Numbered from the stretch's first letter, positions 1-8,170 are shown. The stretch is 64,000 nucleotides of DNA from Rhizobium etli 8C-3 (GCF_001908375.1 NZ_CP017241.1:1305001-1369000), one strand, 5' to 3'. Notes: generated from the sequence alone by a model not told the origin. Numbers and translations: made by a program.

Positions 1-537
1 CCACAGCGTCTGGATCGAGTCGATGATGACGAGATCCGGCCGCTTGCCCTCCGCAAGCGTCGCCAGGATATCCTCGACATTGGTCTCCGCGGCAAGCATC
101 ACGTCGGTGTCGGCCGCACGCAGGCGCTGGGCGCGCAGCCGCACCTGCGCCACGGCCTCTTCGCCCGAGACGTAGATGATCTTGTGACTGCGGCGCGAAA
201 GCGCTGCTGCCGCCTGCATCAGCAGCGTCGACTTGCCAATGCCCGGATCGCCGCCGACCAGCACCGCCGAGCCGCGCACGAAACCGCCTCCGAGCGCCCG
301 GTCGAGTTCCGAGATGCCGGTATGGATGCGCGGCGCTTCTTCGATCTCGCCGGAAAGCGCCGTCAGCGTCACCGGGCGGCCCTTCTTCGGCGTCCTTGCC
401 GGTCCGCCGCCGATCCCGCCCATCGGGTCTTCTTCGACGATGGTGTTCCACTCGCCGCAGTTCTCGCATTTGCCTGCCCAGCGGTTGTGGATCGTGCCGC
501 AGCTCTGACAGATGAATTGGGTCCTGGCCTTCGCCAT
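1..537 (-). CDS. radA: DNA repair protein RadA, 5' part only (gene runs off the window)
   Basis: This is the first 179 residues of RadA/Sms, a RecA-like ATPase that promotes branch migration during recombinational repair. The N-terminus carries a C4 zinc finger (C10, C13, C24, C27, within CQSCG and CENCGEW), then a linker and a Walker A motif GGDPGIGKST at about residues 95-104. A Walker B-like stretch LVIIDSIQT lies just before the window edge. The RadA-specific KNRFG motif and the Lon-like C-terminal domain fall outside the window. The start ATG is the one directly before AKARTQF, which places the zinc finger at its usual distance. It follows alr and dnaB on the same strand, as in other rhizobia, although the plus-strand lysE-type gene lies between. 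Confidence 0.95.
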   Translation of the reverse strand, partial: MAKARTQFICQSCGTIHNRWAGKCENCGEWNTIVEEDPMGGIGGGPARTPKKGRPVTLTALSGEIEEAPRIHTGISELDRALGGGFVRGSAVLVGGDPGIGKSTLLMQAAAALSRRSHKIIYVSGEEAVAQVRLRAQRLRAADTDVMLAAETNVEDILATLAEGKRPDLVIIDSIQTLW

Positions 538-678
538 CAATGATGCTTTCGTCCATGAGCGCCGGCGCGCCCGAATCACATTTGCCCTAGATAATGGCTT
601 GCGGGACCGATCAAAACTAATGATTTTCCCATCAGGCGTCCAAGTGGCAGCATGGAAGGATCATCCGACGGATCGCCA

Positions 679-1314
679 ATGCTCGATTATTCGCCCGCCC
701 ACTGGATCGCCTTCTTTACCGCCGCCGTGCTCTTGAACCTGTCGCCGGGTCCGGATATGGCATTTATCATCGGCCATACGATCAAGAGCGGCACGCGTGC
801 CGGATTCTCCGCCGTCTTCGGCATCTGGACCGGCGCCTGCCTGCATGCGCTTTTCGCAGCCTTCGGCCTTTCGGCGGTACTTGCCGCCTCTGCCGTTGCC
901 TTCTCGGCAGTGAAGTGGATCGGTGCGATCTATCTCGTCTGGCTGGGCATCCAGGCCCTGCGGTCGAGCGGCGAGGGCGGCCTGGTCGGGGCGGCAGGCG
1001 AAGGGCTGGGCTCGGGACGGATCTACCGGCAGGGCGTGCTCGTTTCGCTGCTTAACCCGAAGGTTGCGATCTTCTTTCTCGCCTTCCTGCCGCAGTTCGT
1101 CGTCGAAGGCGCCGGGCCTGCCTGGCTACAGCTTTCCGTGCACGGTGGGCTGATTATCGTCGTGGCCGCATTCATCGAGCCGCCGCTGATTTTGGCCGGA
1201 GGGCGGCTTGCCGGTCTGATCAAACGCAACAGGAGGGTCGGCCTCTGGCTCGATCGCGGGCTTGGCGCACTATTCGTTGCCCTTGGCGTGCGGCTTGCGC
1301 TGACAAGCCGCTGA
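679..1314 (+). CDS. LysE/RhtB family amino-acid exporter
   Basis: This 211-residue integral membrane protein has the LysE/RhtB signature near its N-terminus (LNLSPGPDMAFII) and about five or six hydrophobic segments. Members export amino acids or homoserine lactones across the inner membrane; the substrate cannot be read from sequence. An in-frame ATG lies nine codons upstream at 652, but family members normally start one short segment before the first membrane helix, so 679 is preferred. Neither start has a strong ribosome-binding site. It is a lone plus-strand gene between radA and alr, so it is probably transcribed by itself. Confidence 0.85.
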   Translation: MLDYSPAHWIAFFTAAVLLNLSPGPDMAFIIGHTIKSGTRAGFSAVFGIWTGACLHALFAAFGLSAVLAASAVAFSAVKWIGAIYLVWLGIQALRSSGEGGLVGAAGEGLGSGRIYRQGVLVSLLNPKVAIFFLAFLPQFVVEGAGPAWLQLSVHGGLIIVVAAFIEPPLILAGGRLAGLIKRNRRVGLWLDRGLGALFVALGVRLALTSR

Positions 1315-1322
1315 GCGGGAAC

Positions 1323-2483
1323 TCAGTCTTCGCTGACGTATTTTCGCTCATGCCGCAGGCCGACGCTTGCCAGCATCTCATAACCGATCGTGCCTGCCGC
1401 CCGAGCCACATCGTCCACGGGGATATTCCTGCCGAACAGCTCGATGTAATCGCCGGCACGGATGAGGTTTTCCGGCAGGTCGGTCACATCGAAGATGGAA
1501 AGGTCCATGGTGATGCGCCCGGCGACCGGCACGGTGTAGCCCTCAAAGAAACCTTGGCCGCCCTGCGGCACGATTTGGCGAAGCGGAACGCCGCCGCTCG
1601 ACTGGCTTCGCATGTAGCCGTCCGCATAACCGGCCGAAACGATGGCGAGGCGGCTATCGCGGTCAAGCTTCAGCGCCCGACCATAACTCACGGATTCGCC
1701 AGCGCGCACGGTTCGGACCTGGATGACGCGCGCCTCCGCGGTCGCAACTGGGCGCATGGGATTTGGCACGCCGCTCACCGCTTCGCCGCCGTAGATGGCA
1801 ATGCCGGGGCGCGTCAGGTCGAAATGATAATCCTCGCCGAGAAAGATCCCGCCGGACGCTGCGAGGCTTGATTCGATACCTTCATAAGCGGCGCTGACCT
1901 TGCGGAATGATTCGAGCTGCTGCTTGTTCATCTGCGATGAGGGATCGTCGCCGCAGGCAAGATGGCTCATGACGAGGACAGGGGCGAAGCTGGCTGGGCG
2001 GGAGACGTCGTCAGCCAGCGCGAGCGCTTCGTCGATTTGAAGGCCGAGGCGGTTGAAGCCGGTGTCGACATGCAGGGCACAAGGGTAGTCACCATACTCC
2101 GAAAGCACCGCCATCCAGAAGGCGAGCTGTTCCTCGGAGGAGATGACCGGCACGAGGTCGTTGTCAAAGAAGCGTCGTTCAGTGCCTGACCAGATGCCGG
2201 CGAGCACGAAGATGCGCGCGTCGGGAGCGTAGAGGCGCAGCGTCACGCCTTCATCGACCGTTGCGACGAAGAAGTCGCGCGCACCCGCGAGGTAGAGCGC
2301 TTCGCCTGCGTCCTCGATGCCCATGCCGTAGGCGTCCGCTTTCACGACCGCGGATGTGCGCGCCCTTTTGGAGCGTCGGGCCATGTCGCGCCAGTTTTCC
2401 GTCAGCGCAGTGAGGTCGACCGTCAGCCGCACGCCGGCGGAAGCAAAACTGTCTTCTTCGGAGGCGGCGGAAATTTCAGTCAT
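1323..2483 (-). CDS. alr: Alanine racemase
   Basis: This 386-residue PLP enzyme interconverts L- and D-alanine, supplying D-Ala for peptidoglycan. The PLP-binding lysine is K48 in VVKADAYGMG. The VSYG and GYADGY blocks and the C-terminal beta domain motif MDLSIFDVTDLP are present. The length matches the family. It lies 105 bp downstream of dnaB on the same strand and upstream of radA, so co-transcription with dnaB is plausible. The ATG at 2483 has no in-frame alternative close upstream. Confidence 0.95.
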   Translation of the reverse strand: MTEISAASEEDSFASAGVRLTVDLTALTENWRDMARRSKRARTSAVVKADAYGMGIEDAGEALYLAGARDFFVATVDEGVTLRLYAPDARIFVLAGIWSGTERRFFDNDLVPVISSEEQLAFWMAVLSEYGDYPCALHVDTGFNRLGLQIDEALALADDVSRPASFAPVLVMSHLACGDDPSSQMNKQQLESFRKVSAAYEGIESSLAASGGIFLGEDYHFDLTRPGIAIYGGEAVSGVPNPMRPVATAEARVIQVRTVRAGESVSYGRALKLDRDSRLAIVSAGYADGYMRSQSSGGVPLRQIVPQGGQGFFEGYTVPVAGRITMDLSIFDVTDLPENLIRAGDYIELFGRNIPVDDVARAAGTIGYEMLASVGLRHERKYVSED

Positions 2484-2588
2484 GAATCCACGTCAAAAAA
2501 TGGCCGGAGATGAGTCTGCGGCCAGTCTAGAGGTCAATTTCGTCAATAGGAAGTCCGCCGCCGCACTGCAGCAAGAAATCAAAAAAGC

Positions 2589-4085
2589 TCAGTGTTCCTC
2601 GTACTGGATGAAGGACGGGTCGGCGAGGTCGGCAAAGCGCGTGAATTCCGCCTGGAACGCAAGCTTTACTGTGCCGGTCGGTCCGTGACGCTGCTTGGCG
2701 ATGATGACGTCCGCCGTGCCCTTCACCTTGTCGAACAGCGCTTCCCACTCCGCATATTTCGGGTCGGCCGGATCGCGGGGTTCCATGTTCTTGACGTAAT
2801 ACTCTTCGCGGAACACGAAGAGCACGACGTCGGCGTCCTGTTCGATCGAGCCCGATTCACGCAGGTCGGAGAGCTGCGGGCGCTTGTCATCGCGGCTTTC
2901 GACCTGACGCGAAAGCTGTGAGAGCGCGATGATGGGAACGTTCAGTTCCTTGCCGAGGGCTTTCAGGCCGGTGGTGATCTGGGTGATTTCCTGGACGCGG
3001 TTCTCGTTCGACTTGCCCGAGCCGGTCATCAGCTGCACGTAGTCGACGACCAATACGTCGAGCCCGCGTTGGCGCTTGAGCCGCCGGGCGCGGGCGGCAA
3101 GCTGGGCGATGGAAATGCCGCCGGTCTGGTCGATATAGAGCGGCACCTTCTGCATCATCATCGAGCAGGCGACGAGTTTTTCGAAGTCCGCGTCGTTGAT
3201 GTCGCCGCGACGGATTTTCGAGGAGGAGACCTCGGTCTGCTCGGAAATGATGCGGGTGGCGAGCTGTTCCGACGACATTTCGAGCGAGTAGAAGCCGACG
3301 ACGCCTCCGTTTTTCGCCTTCATGCTGCCGTCGGACTGGACCTCGCCCTCATAGGCGGCGGCGATATTGTAGGCGATATTGGTCGCAAGCGATGTCTTGC
3401 CCATGCCCGGGCGTCCGGCAAGGATGATCAAGTCCGAGCGCTGCAGGCCGCCCATCTTCGAATCGAGCGAATGGATGCCGGTCGAGATGCCCGAGAGGCC
3501 GCCGTCGCGCTCCTTGGCGACCGCCGCCATGTCGATCGCCAGCGCCACGGCGTCGTTGAATGCCTGGAAGCCGCCGTCGTAGCGGCCGTTTTCGGCAAGC
3601 TCGAAAAGGCGGCGTTCGGTATCTTCGATTTGCGTCTGCGGCGGCATGTCGAGCGGCGCGTCATAGGCGATGTTGACCATGTCCTCGCCGATGGTGATCA
3701 GCGCCCGGCGCAGCGCCAGATCGTAGATCGCGCGCCCATAGTCCTCGGCGTTGATGATTGTCACCGCTTCGCGGGCAAGGCGCGCGAGGTATTCGGAGAC
3801 CGTCATGTCGCCGACCTTCTCGTCGGCCTTCAGGAAGGTCTTGATCGTCACCGGATTGGCGATCTTGCCCATACGGATGATGTCGCCTGCGACCTCGAAA
3901 ATCTTGCGGTGAAGCGGTTCGTAAAGATGGATCGGCTTCAGGAAGTCGGACACCCGGTAATAGGCGTCGTTGTTCATCAGGATGGCACCCAAAAGCGCCT
4001 GCTCGGCCTCGATGTTGTTGGGTGCTTCGCGGTAGTGCTGCTCTGCTGGAGCAACGGCGGCAATCTTTCGCGCGGCGTCGTTCAT
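2589..4085 (-). CDS. dnaB: Replicative DNA helicase DnaB
   Basis: This 498-residue hexameric helicase unwinds DNA at the replication fork. The N-terminal DnaG-interacting domain begins with the conserved NIEAEQALLGAIL block (about residues 24-37). The RecA-like C-terminal domain has Walker A GRPGMGKT (224-231), Walker B LDVLVVDYVQLM, and the arginine-rich block RVQEITQITTGLKALGKEL. An extended frame begins at 4214, but those 43 extra residues are low-complexity and unlike DnaB; the ATG at 4085 gives the standard N-terminus. It is upstream of alr. The usual neighbour rplI is separated from it by marR and the insertion sequence. Confidence 0.96.
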   Translation of the reverse strand: MNDAARKIAAVAPAEQHYREAPNNIEAEQALLGAILMNNDAYYRVSDFLKPIHLYEPLHRKIFEVAGDIIRMGKIANPVTIKTFLKADEKVGDMTVSEYLARLAREAVTIINAEDYGRAIYDLALRRALITIGEDMVNIAYDAPLDMPPQTQIEDTERRLFELAENGRYDGGFQAFNDAVALAIDMAAVAKERDGGLSGISTGIHSLDSKMGGLQRSDLIILAGRPGMGKTSLATNIAYNIAAAYEGEVQSDGSMKAKNGGVVGFYSLEMSSEQLATRIISEQTEVSSSKIRRGDINDADFEKLVACSMMMQKVPLYIDQTGGISIAQLAARARRLKRQRGLDVLVVDYVQLMTGSGKSNENRVQEITQITTGLKALGKELNVPIIALSQLSRQVESRDDKRPQLSDLRESGSIEQDADVVLFVFREEYYVKNMEPRDPADPKYAEWEALFDKVKGTADVIIAKQRHGPTGTVKLAFQAEFTRFADLADPSFIQYEEH

Positions 4086-4400
4086 CTTGATCCGTTCTGT
4101 CTTTTCCGTTGACGGATTTGAAGGCTCGTCAGGGCAAATGCAAGTGCAGCTCAGCAACAGCCTCTGGCCTGCCGTGAAATCCGTGACGCTTTGCACATTG
4201 TTCGACTTCTCCACAGCGCTGAAGCCGCCGGGGAGAAAATATCGCCGGTGTCACCTTGAGGACACGGCATGAAGACCGCGACTCATCCAACCCATAATAT
4301 TTTAGCCTGAATGCCTCGAGCGTGGCACTTGAAAAGACGCCTGAACTCAATTAGACAGAGGAAAATATAATTAGTGCGCTAACTAAATAATGGGGAATTC
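4086..4400. other. Divergent intergenic region between dnaB and marR
   Basis: This 315-bp gap separates the start of dnaB (minus) from marR (plus), so it should contain both promoters. The segment 4290-4390 is markedly richer in A and T than its surroundings. The only specific element found is the inverted repeat just upstream of marR, listed separately. No confident -35/-10 pair was found for dnaB and no small open frame looks real. Confidence 0.5.
4371..4386. promoter_or_regulatory. Candidate MarR-family operator
   Basis: The sequence TTAG-TGCG-CTAA (4371-4382) is a short inverted repeat, and the next four bases complete a second CTAA after ACTAA. It lies 15 to 30 bp before the marR ATG in an AT-rich patch. 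Many MarR proteins autoregulate from AT-rich palindromes overlapping their own promoter, so this is the most likely operator. That assignment is inference from position and symmetry. Confidence 0.45.
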
Positions 4401-4844
4401 ATGGCGAATATGCTTCTCAGGCGGGAACTCATTGAGGACATCGCTGCGTTTACCCGGAAATTGAGGGCGACGTTCGATTCCCTTGTGCGGGAGAGAAACA
4501 TGACATTGCCGCGCGCGCGAGTCTTTTTCACCCTCAACAAGAAGGACGGCATCAATCAGCGAGAACTGGCCGAACGGCTGGAACTCGAAACGCCGACGCT
4601 GGTGCGGATCCTGGACGCAATGGAGGCGCAAGGCTTCCTGGAACGCCGCGTCGCCGGTTCCGATCGCCGCGCCAAGGAGATCTACATAACGGATGCGGGA
4701 AGGGCAGTTGCCAGCGAGGTCGAGGATCTTGCCGCAGACGTGCGCGCCCGGGTCGTCGCCGGCATTTCCGAAGGTGACTTGAGGACGACCCTGAGCGTCG
4801 TCCGCGCCATGCAGGCAAACCTGCTTGCATTTCGGGGCCAATGA
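4401..4844 (+). CDS. MarR family transcriptional regulator
   Basis: This 147-residue winged-helix regulator has the MarR core: the recognition region INQRELAERLELETPTLVRI is followed by a DAMEAQGFLERR segment and the wing sequence AGSDRRAKEIYITDAG (about residues 85-105). MarR proteins usually repress a neighbouring efflux or catabolic gene and respond to small phenolic ligands. Here no effector gene is adjacent on the same strand: downstream there is only a terminator hairpin and the insertion sequence. It may therefore control itself, the divergent dnaB side, or distant genes. The ligand is unknown. Confidence 0.88.
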   Translation: MANMLLRRELIEDIAAFTRKLRATFDSLVRERNMTLPRARVFFTLNKKDGINQRELAERLELETPTLVRILDAMEAQGFLERRVAGSDRRAKEIYITDAGRAVASEVEDLAADVRARVVAGISEGDLRTTLSVVRAMQANLLAFRGQ

Positions 4845-4868
4845 GAACCAGGCCGACTGACAAACGCA

Positions 4869-4895
4869 AGAAGCCCGGCATCAAGCCGGGCTTCT
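4869..4895. repeat. 27-bp target-site duplication, left copy (a complete hairpin)
   Basis: The sequence reads as an 11-bp perfect stem (AGAAGCCCGGC / GCCGGGCTTCT) with a 5-base loop ATCAA. An identical copy lies at 6424-6450, immediately beyond the other end of the insertion sequence. Both copies directly abut the terminal inverted repeats. The duplicated unit is exactly the hairpin. On the minus strand this left copy is still followed by the mildly T-rich TGCGTTTGTC, so it probably formed the original rplI terminator. Confidence 0.93.
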
Positions 4896-4913
4896 CAGAC
4901 TGCTGACAAACCC
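4896..4913 (+). repeat. Left terminal inverted repeat of the IS (18 bp)
   Basis: CAGACTGCTGACAAACCC at the left boundary matches the reverse complement of 6406-6423 at all 18 positions. The similarity stops after the 18th base. Its inner bases also form the first arm of the hairpin at 4908-4932. Confidence 0.95.
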
Positions 4914-4932
4914 CTGGCTTAGCTGGGGGTTT
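4908..4932 (+). promoter_or_regulatory. Stem-loop covering the transposase ribosome-binding site
   Basis: AAACCCC (4908-4914) pairs with GGGGTTT (4926-4932) around an 11-base loop. The G-run is the only plausible Shine-Dalgarno sequence for the transposase ATG at 4934, so pairing would hide it. The first arm lies mostly in the terminal repeat. In a transcript entering from marR the full hairpin would form, whereas a transcript starting inside the loop would leave the site open. Suppression of transposase synthesis by such structures is known in other insertion sequences; here it is inferred from the sequence. Confidence 0.55.
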
Positions 4933-4933
4933 T

Positions 4934-6319
4934 ATGATTCTGTGGGACATGTTGAAGAAACCTGCCCCCACCCAGACGGCTCTTGAGATGGTGACGCTCG
5001 ACAGCCTGGTGCCGAAGGATCATCTGCTTCGCAGGATCGATGCGGTTATCGACTTTTCTTTCATCCATGACCGCGTTGCCGGACTTTATTGCGCCGACAA
5101 CGGCCGGCCGCCGCTCGATCCGACCTTGATGTTCAAGGCTTTGTTCATTGGCTACCTGTTCGGCATCCGCTCGGAGCGTCAATTGGTGCGCGAGATCGAG
5201 GTCAACGTCGCCTATCGCTGGTTTCTGCAGATGAAGCTGACGGATGGTGTGTTTGACGCCTCGACGCTGTCGCAGAACCGCCGCCGGCGTTTCAACGACA
5301 CCTCGGTCGCCCAGGACATTTTTGATCATATCGTTGAGCAGGCAATCGGCCACGGGCTGGTCGATGGTACGGTGCTTTATACGGATTCAACGCATCTGAA
5401 GGCGAACGCCAACAAGGGTAAATACGACCTTCAGATGATCGAGAAGTCACGCTCCGATTACTGGGCCGATCTCGACCAGGCGATTGAGGTCGAGCGGGCA
5501 GTGCATGGCCAAAAGCCTTTGAAGGAGAAGGAGCGTCAGCCGGAGGTGAAGGAAACCAAGGTGTCGCGCACCGATCCCGACAGCGGCTACATGGTGCGCG
5601 ACGGCAAGCCGAAAGGCTTCTTCTACCTCGATCACCGCACGGTGGATGGCAAGCTTGCGATCATCACCGACACCCATGTCACGCCCGCCAATGTGCATGA
5701 CAGTATCGTCTATCTCGACCGGCTGGACCGCCAGCGTCAGCGCTTCGACTTCGAGGTCGGTGCTGTCGGGCTGGATGCCGGCTATGCCACGTCCGGCATC
5801 GCCAAGGGTCTCGAAGACCGCGACATTCTCGGCGTCACCGGCTACCGCAATCCGACCCCGCCCAAGCCCGGCATGATGCGCAAGTCGAAGTTTGACTATG
5901 AGCCCGAGACAGACGGCTATCGCTGCCCCGAAGGCCAACTCCTGACCTATGCCACCACCGACCGCAACGGCTATCGGCACTACCGCTCCGATCCGGCCAT
6001 CTGCGGCGATTGCCCGTTGCTGGCTTCCTGCACCACTAACGCCGCGGCGACACGCACCATCACCCGCCATGTCTGGCAAGACGCCCGCGAGCGGACCGAC
6101 GACCACCGCAAGACACCTTGGGGCAGGGCCATCTACAAGCGGCGAAAGGAGACGGTCGAACGCTCGTTTGCCGATGCCAAGCAGCTTCATGGCCACCGCT
6201 ATGCCCGCTTCCGAAGTCTCACCCGCGTCGCATGCCAGTGCCTACTGGCCGCCGTTGCCCAGAACATCAAGAAGATCGCAATGGCACTCACAAAGGCTCC
6301 AAAACCAAGCCTGGCGTGA
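4934..6319 (+). CDS. IS1182-like DDE transposase
   Basis: The 461-residue transposase is uninterrupted. The N-terminal DUF772-like region (about 15-120) contains the LDPTLMFKALFIGYLFGI block. The catalytic acidic residues are best placed at D151 (LYTDSTHLKANANK), D281 (VGLDAGYAT) and E409 (KETVERSFADAK), as expected for a DDE nuclease of the IS4/IS5/IS1182 fold. A cysteine cluster (C331, C357, C360, C366) in the insertion between the second D and the E is typical of IS1182-type enzymes and probably binds zinc. It ends about 100 bp before the right terminal repeat. Confidence 0.95.
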   Translation: MILWDMLKKPAPTQTALEMVTLDSLVPKDHLLRRIDAVIDFSFIHDRVAGLYCADNGRPPLDPTLMFKALFIGYLFGIRSERQLVREIEVNVAYRWFLQMKLTDGVFDASTLSQNRRRRFNDTSVAQDIFDHIVEQAIGHGLVDGTVLYTDSTHLKANANKGKYDLQMIEKSRSDYWADLDQAIEVERAVHGQKPLKEKERQPEVKETKVSRTDPDSGYMVRDGKPKGFFYLDHRTVDGKLAIITDTHVTPANVHDSIVYLDRLDRQRQRFDFEVGAVGLDAGYATSGIAKGLEDRDILGVTGYRNPTPPKPGMMRKSKFDYEPETDGYRCPEGQLLTYATTDRNGYRHYRSDPAICGDCPLLASCTTNAAATRTITRHVWQDARERTDDHRKTPWGRAIYKRRKETVERSFADAKQLHGHRYARFRSLTRVACQCLLAAVAQNIKKIAMALTKAPKPSLA

Positions 6320-6373
6320 GGGCACGAGCCCCTCTTCGGCCCCGCAAACATAACCCCACCCAAAATCCGCTAT

Positions 6374-6413
6374 CCAAAACAAAACAAACCCGCCGAAAAA
6401 TCGACGGGTTTGT
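6374..6413 (-). terminator. Inward-facing terminator at the right end of the IS
   Basis: On the minus strand a 13-bp stem with one G-U pair (6401-6413 with 6384-6396, four-T loop) is followed by TTTTGTTTT. This is a strong intrinsic-terminator layout. Its first arm is part of the right terminal inverted repeat. It would stop transcription entering from rplI before it crosses the transposase gene as antisense RNA. Confidence 0.75.
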
Positions 6414-6423
6414 CAGCAGTCTG
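6406..6423 (-). repeat. Right terminal inverted repeat of the IS (18 bp)
   Basis: The reverse complement is CAGACTGCTGACAAACCC, identical to the left end. Its inner half doubles as the first arm of the terminator hairpin at 6384-6413. Confidence 0.95.
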
Positions 6424-6450
6424 AGAAGCCCGGCATCAAGCCGGGCTTCT
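6424..6450. repeat. 27-bp target-site duplication, right copy (a complete hairpin)
   Basis: This is identical to 4869-4895: an 11-bp stem and 5-base loop. It lies 25 bp past the rplI stop codon, where an rplI terminator is expected. On the minus strand this copy is now followed by the IS end rather than by the T-rich bases that follow the left copy. Confidence 0.93.
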
Positions 6451-6475
6451 GCTTCGTGAAGCAAGCTTGCGAAGC

Positions 6476-7054
6476 TTATGCTTCGTCTTCGGCGTTGCCG
6501 TCGGCATCCGGATCAAAGAAGTCTTCGGCACGCAGGGCGTCTTCATCAACGCCGTAGATGGCGTCGACGGAGGTGAGCGTTTCGCCCTTTGCCTGGCGCT
6601 CGGCTTCGTCGGCGGAGCGGGCAACGTTGAGATTGACGTGGATTTCGACTTCGGCGTGAAGCTGCAGTTCGACCTTGTGGATACCGATCGCCTTGATCGG
6701 CGTGTTCAGGTGAACCTGGTTGCGACCGATGTTAAAGCCTTCGGCGGCCAGGATTTCCACGACGTCGCGGGCAGCAACCGAGCCGTAGAGCTGGCCGGTT
6801 TCGCCGGCCGAGCGAACGACGATGAAGGACTTGCCGTCGAGGACGTCGGCGACCTTCTGGGCTTCCGACTTGCGCTCGAGATTGCGGGCTTCGAGCGTTG
6901 CGCGCTCGGATTCGAATCGGGACTTGTTGGCGGCATTGGCGCGCAGTGCCTTGCCGAGCGGCAGGAGGTAGTTGCGTGCAAAACCGTCGCGAACCTTGAC
7001 GGTTTCGCCCATCTGGCCAAGCTTGGAGATGCGTTCGAGAAGAATGACTTCCAT
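6476..7054 (-). CDS. rplI: 50S ribosomal protein L9
   Basis: This 192-residue protein starts with the L9 signature [16 protein letters not shown], followed by the conserved [12 protein letters not shown] segment. L9 binds helix 76 of 23S rRNA at the base of the L1 stalk. E. coli L9 has about 149 residues; the extra 40 or so here form a strongly acidic C-terminal tail (for example [20 protein letters not shown]), as in other rhizobial L9 proteins. An extended frame upstream to 7498 overlaps the DUF2232 gene and is not real; the ATG at 7054 follows a GAAACGAAG-type ribosome-binding site. It is the last gene of the rpsF-rpsR-DUF2232-rplI operon. Confidence 0.97.
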   Translation of the reverse strand: MEVILLERISKLGQMGETVKVRDGFARNYLLPLGKALRANAANKSRFESERATLEARNLERKSEAQKVADVLDGKSFIVVRSAGETGQLYGSVAARDVVEILAAEGFNIGRNQVHLNTPIKAIGIHKVELQLHAEVEIHVNLNVARSADEAERQAKGETLTSVDAIYGVDEDALRAEDFFDPDADGNAEDEA

Positions 7055-7074
7055 CTTCGTTTCCTTTCGTGTCT

Positions 7075-8049
7075 CTAGGTTTTCTTGTCTGTGGGTTGAG
7101 GGGTGTCGGCACTCTTGTTCGGGGTCAGGGCAATCGCCTTGCGCGTATCGGACAGACCGACGACGAGAATGAAAAGAGCTGGCAGCATCAGAACGAGCGA
7201 TGCCAGGTAGCAAAGGACGAGCGCCGGCAGGCGCCAGTCCTTGCCGCGCGTGCGGAAATGCAGCGCGGCGAAGCCGGAAAGCAAAAAGCCGGCGCCAAAG
7301 GTGCCGACGACGGTTGCTCCGATCATCGCCGGGACGCCGCCGAAGAAGGTGGCGGCCAGACCGGCGAGGAAGACGAAGATCGCGTTGCGGTTCATGCGCA
7401 GCGCGGACGGAATGTCCTCTCTCGGGCGAAGTGCCCGGCCGGAGGCATTCACGATGCGTGCCGCGATATAGTAGGCCGCAAACAGCATCAAAACCCACAT
7501 TGCGCCCTGGATGGCGGGCAGCATCAGGAGAAGGAGCGACTTGGTCTGCGCGGTGGCCGTGTCATTGAACGTGAAATCGGGCTGTTGCTGCGCAAAGGAA
7601 CCGAAGAGTGCGTCGACCATCTGGCCGATAAGTTCCGGGCCATAGCCGATCATGTAGCCCGTCACGATGACGGCGAGCGTCACCAGGCCACAGAGATGTA
7701 GCAGGATGTCGGAGAGCGGATACCAGGCCGTCAGGTGTTCCGGGCCGCCGAGCTCTGCGGCGGGACGAGCAAGGTTTGCCAGGTGGCTGATCCAGCCGGC
7801 GGGAATAAGCGTCACCAGCGTCATCATCAGCGCGAAAGCCGGGGAGCCGGCGACTGCACCGAAGGCGGCAGCGGTGACGACGGCAGAGATTGCCGCGGCA
7901 TTGCCCCAGCCGAGACCTACGAGAAGGATGGGCAGAGCGGAGGCGGCGTAGAGCAAGGCGCTGAACGACAACTGGGCGCTCGCGCCGAGCGCCAGGAGCG
8001 CGGCGGTCAATCCGGCGAGCGCGCCGGTCAGCAGCCTCTTGAAGTTCAT
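7075..8049 (-). CDS. DUF2232 family membrane protein of the rpsF operon
   Basis: A polytopic inner-membrane protein of about 324 residues with roughly eight hydrophobic segments, related to the YybS/DUF2232 family. It sits between rpsR and rplI, a position it holds across Rhizobiales; its biochemical role is not known. The start is uncertain: the frame is open further upstream, and besides the ATG at 8049 there are a GTG three codons earlier, with AGGA at good spacing, and an ATG at 8076. The first transmembrane segment begins right after 8049. The C-terminus is hydrophilic and ends with a short Thr/Lys-rich tail. Confidence 0.8.
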   Translation of the reverse strand: MNFKRLLTGALAGLTAALLALGASAQLSFSALLYAASALPILLVGLGWGNAAAISAVVTAAAFGAVAGSPAFALMMTLVTLIPAGWISHLANLARPAAELGGPEHLTAWYPLSDILLHLCGLVTLAVIVTGYMIGYGPELIGQMVDALFGSFAQQQPDFTFNDTATAQTKSLLLLMLPAIQGAMWVLMLFAAYYIAARIVNASGRALRPREDIPSALRMNRNAIFVFLAGLAATFFGGVPAMIGATVVGTFGAGFLLSGFAALHFRTRGKDWRLPALVLCYLASLVLMLPALFILVVGLSDTRKAIALTPNKSADTPQPTDKKT

Positions 8050-8170
8050 TTTTGTCACGTCGCTGTCCTGCTTCATCGAGCAGTTAGAGGATGTCTCCTG
8101 AATCGAATCCAGAAAGACCGCCTCAACATGGGTTTTCAGGGTTCCGATCCGCGCCCATCGCGGAAGGGAT

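Larger units (their letters stand above)
4896..6423 (+). mobile_element. Complete IS1182-like insertion sequence, 1528 bp
   Basis: The element is bounded by perfect 18-bp terminal inverted repeats (CAGACTGCTGACAAACCC) and carries a single full-length transposase gene. It is flanked by identical 27-bp copies of a terminator hairpin. The transposase type and terminal structure point to the IS1182 group of DDE elements; this is a family-level recognition, not a database match. The reading frame is intact and both ends are perfect, so the element appears recent and potentially active. It sits between the convergent genes marR and rplI and interrupts no coding sequence. Confidence 0.92.
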
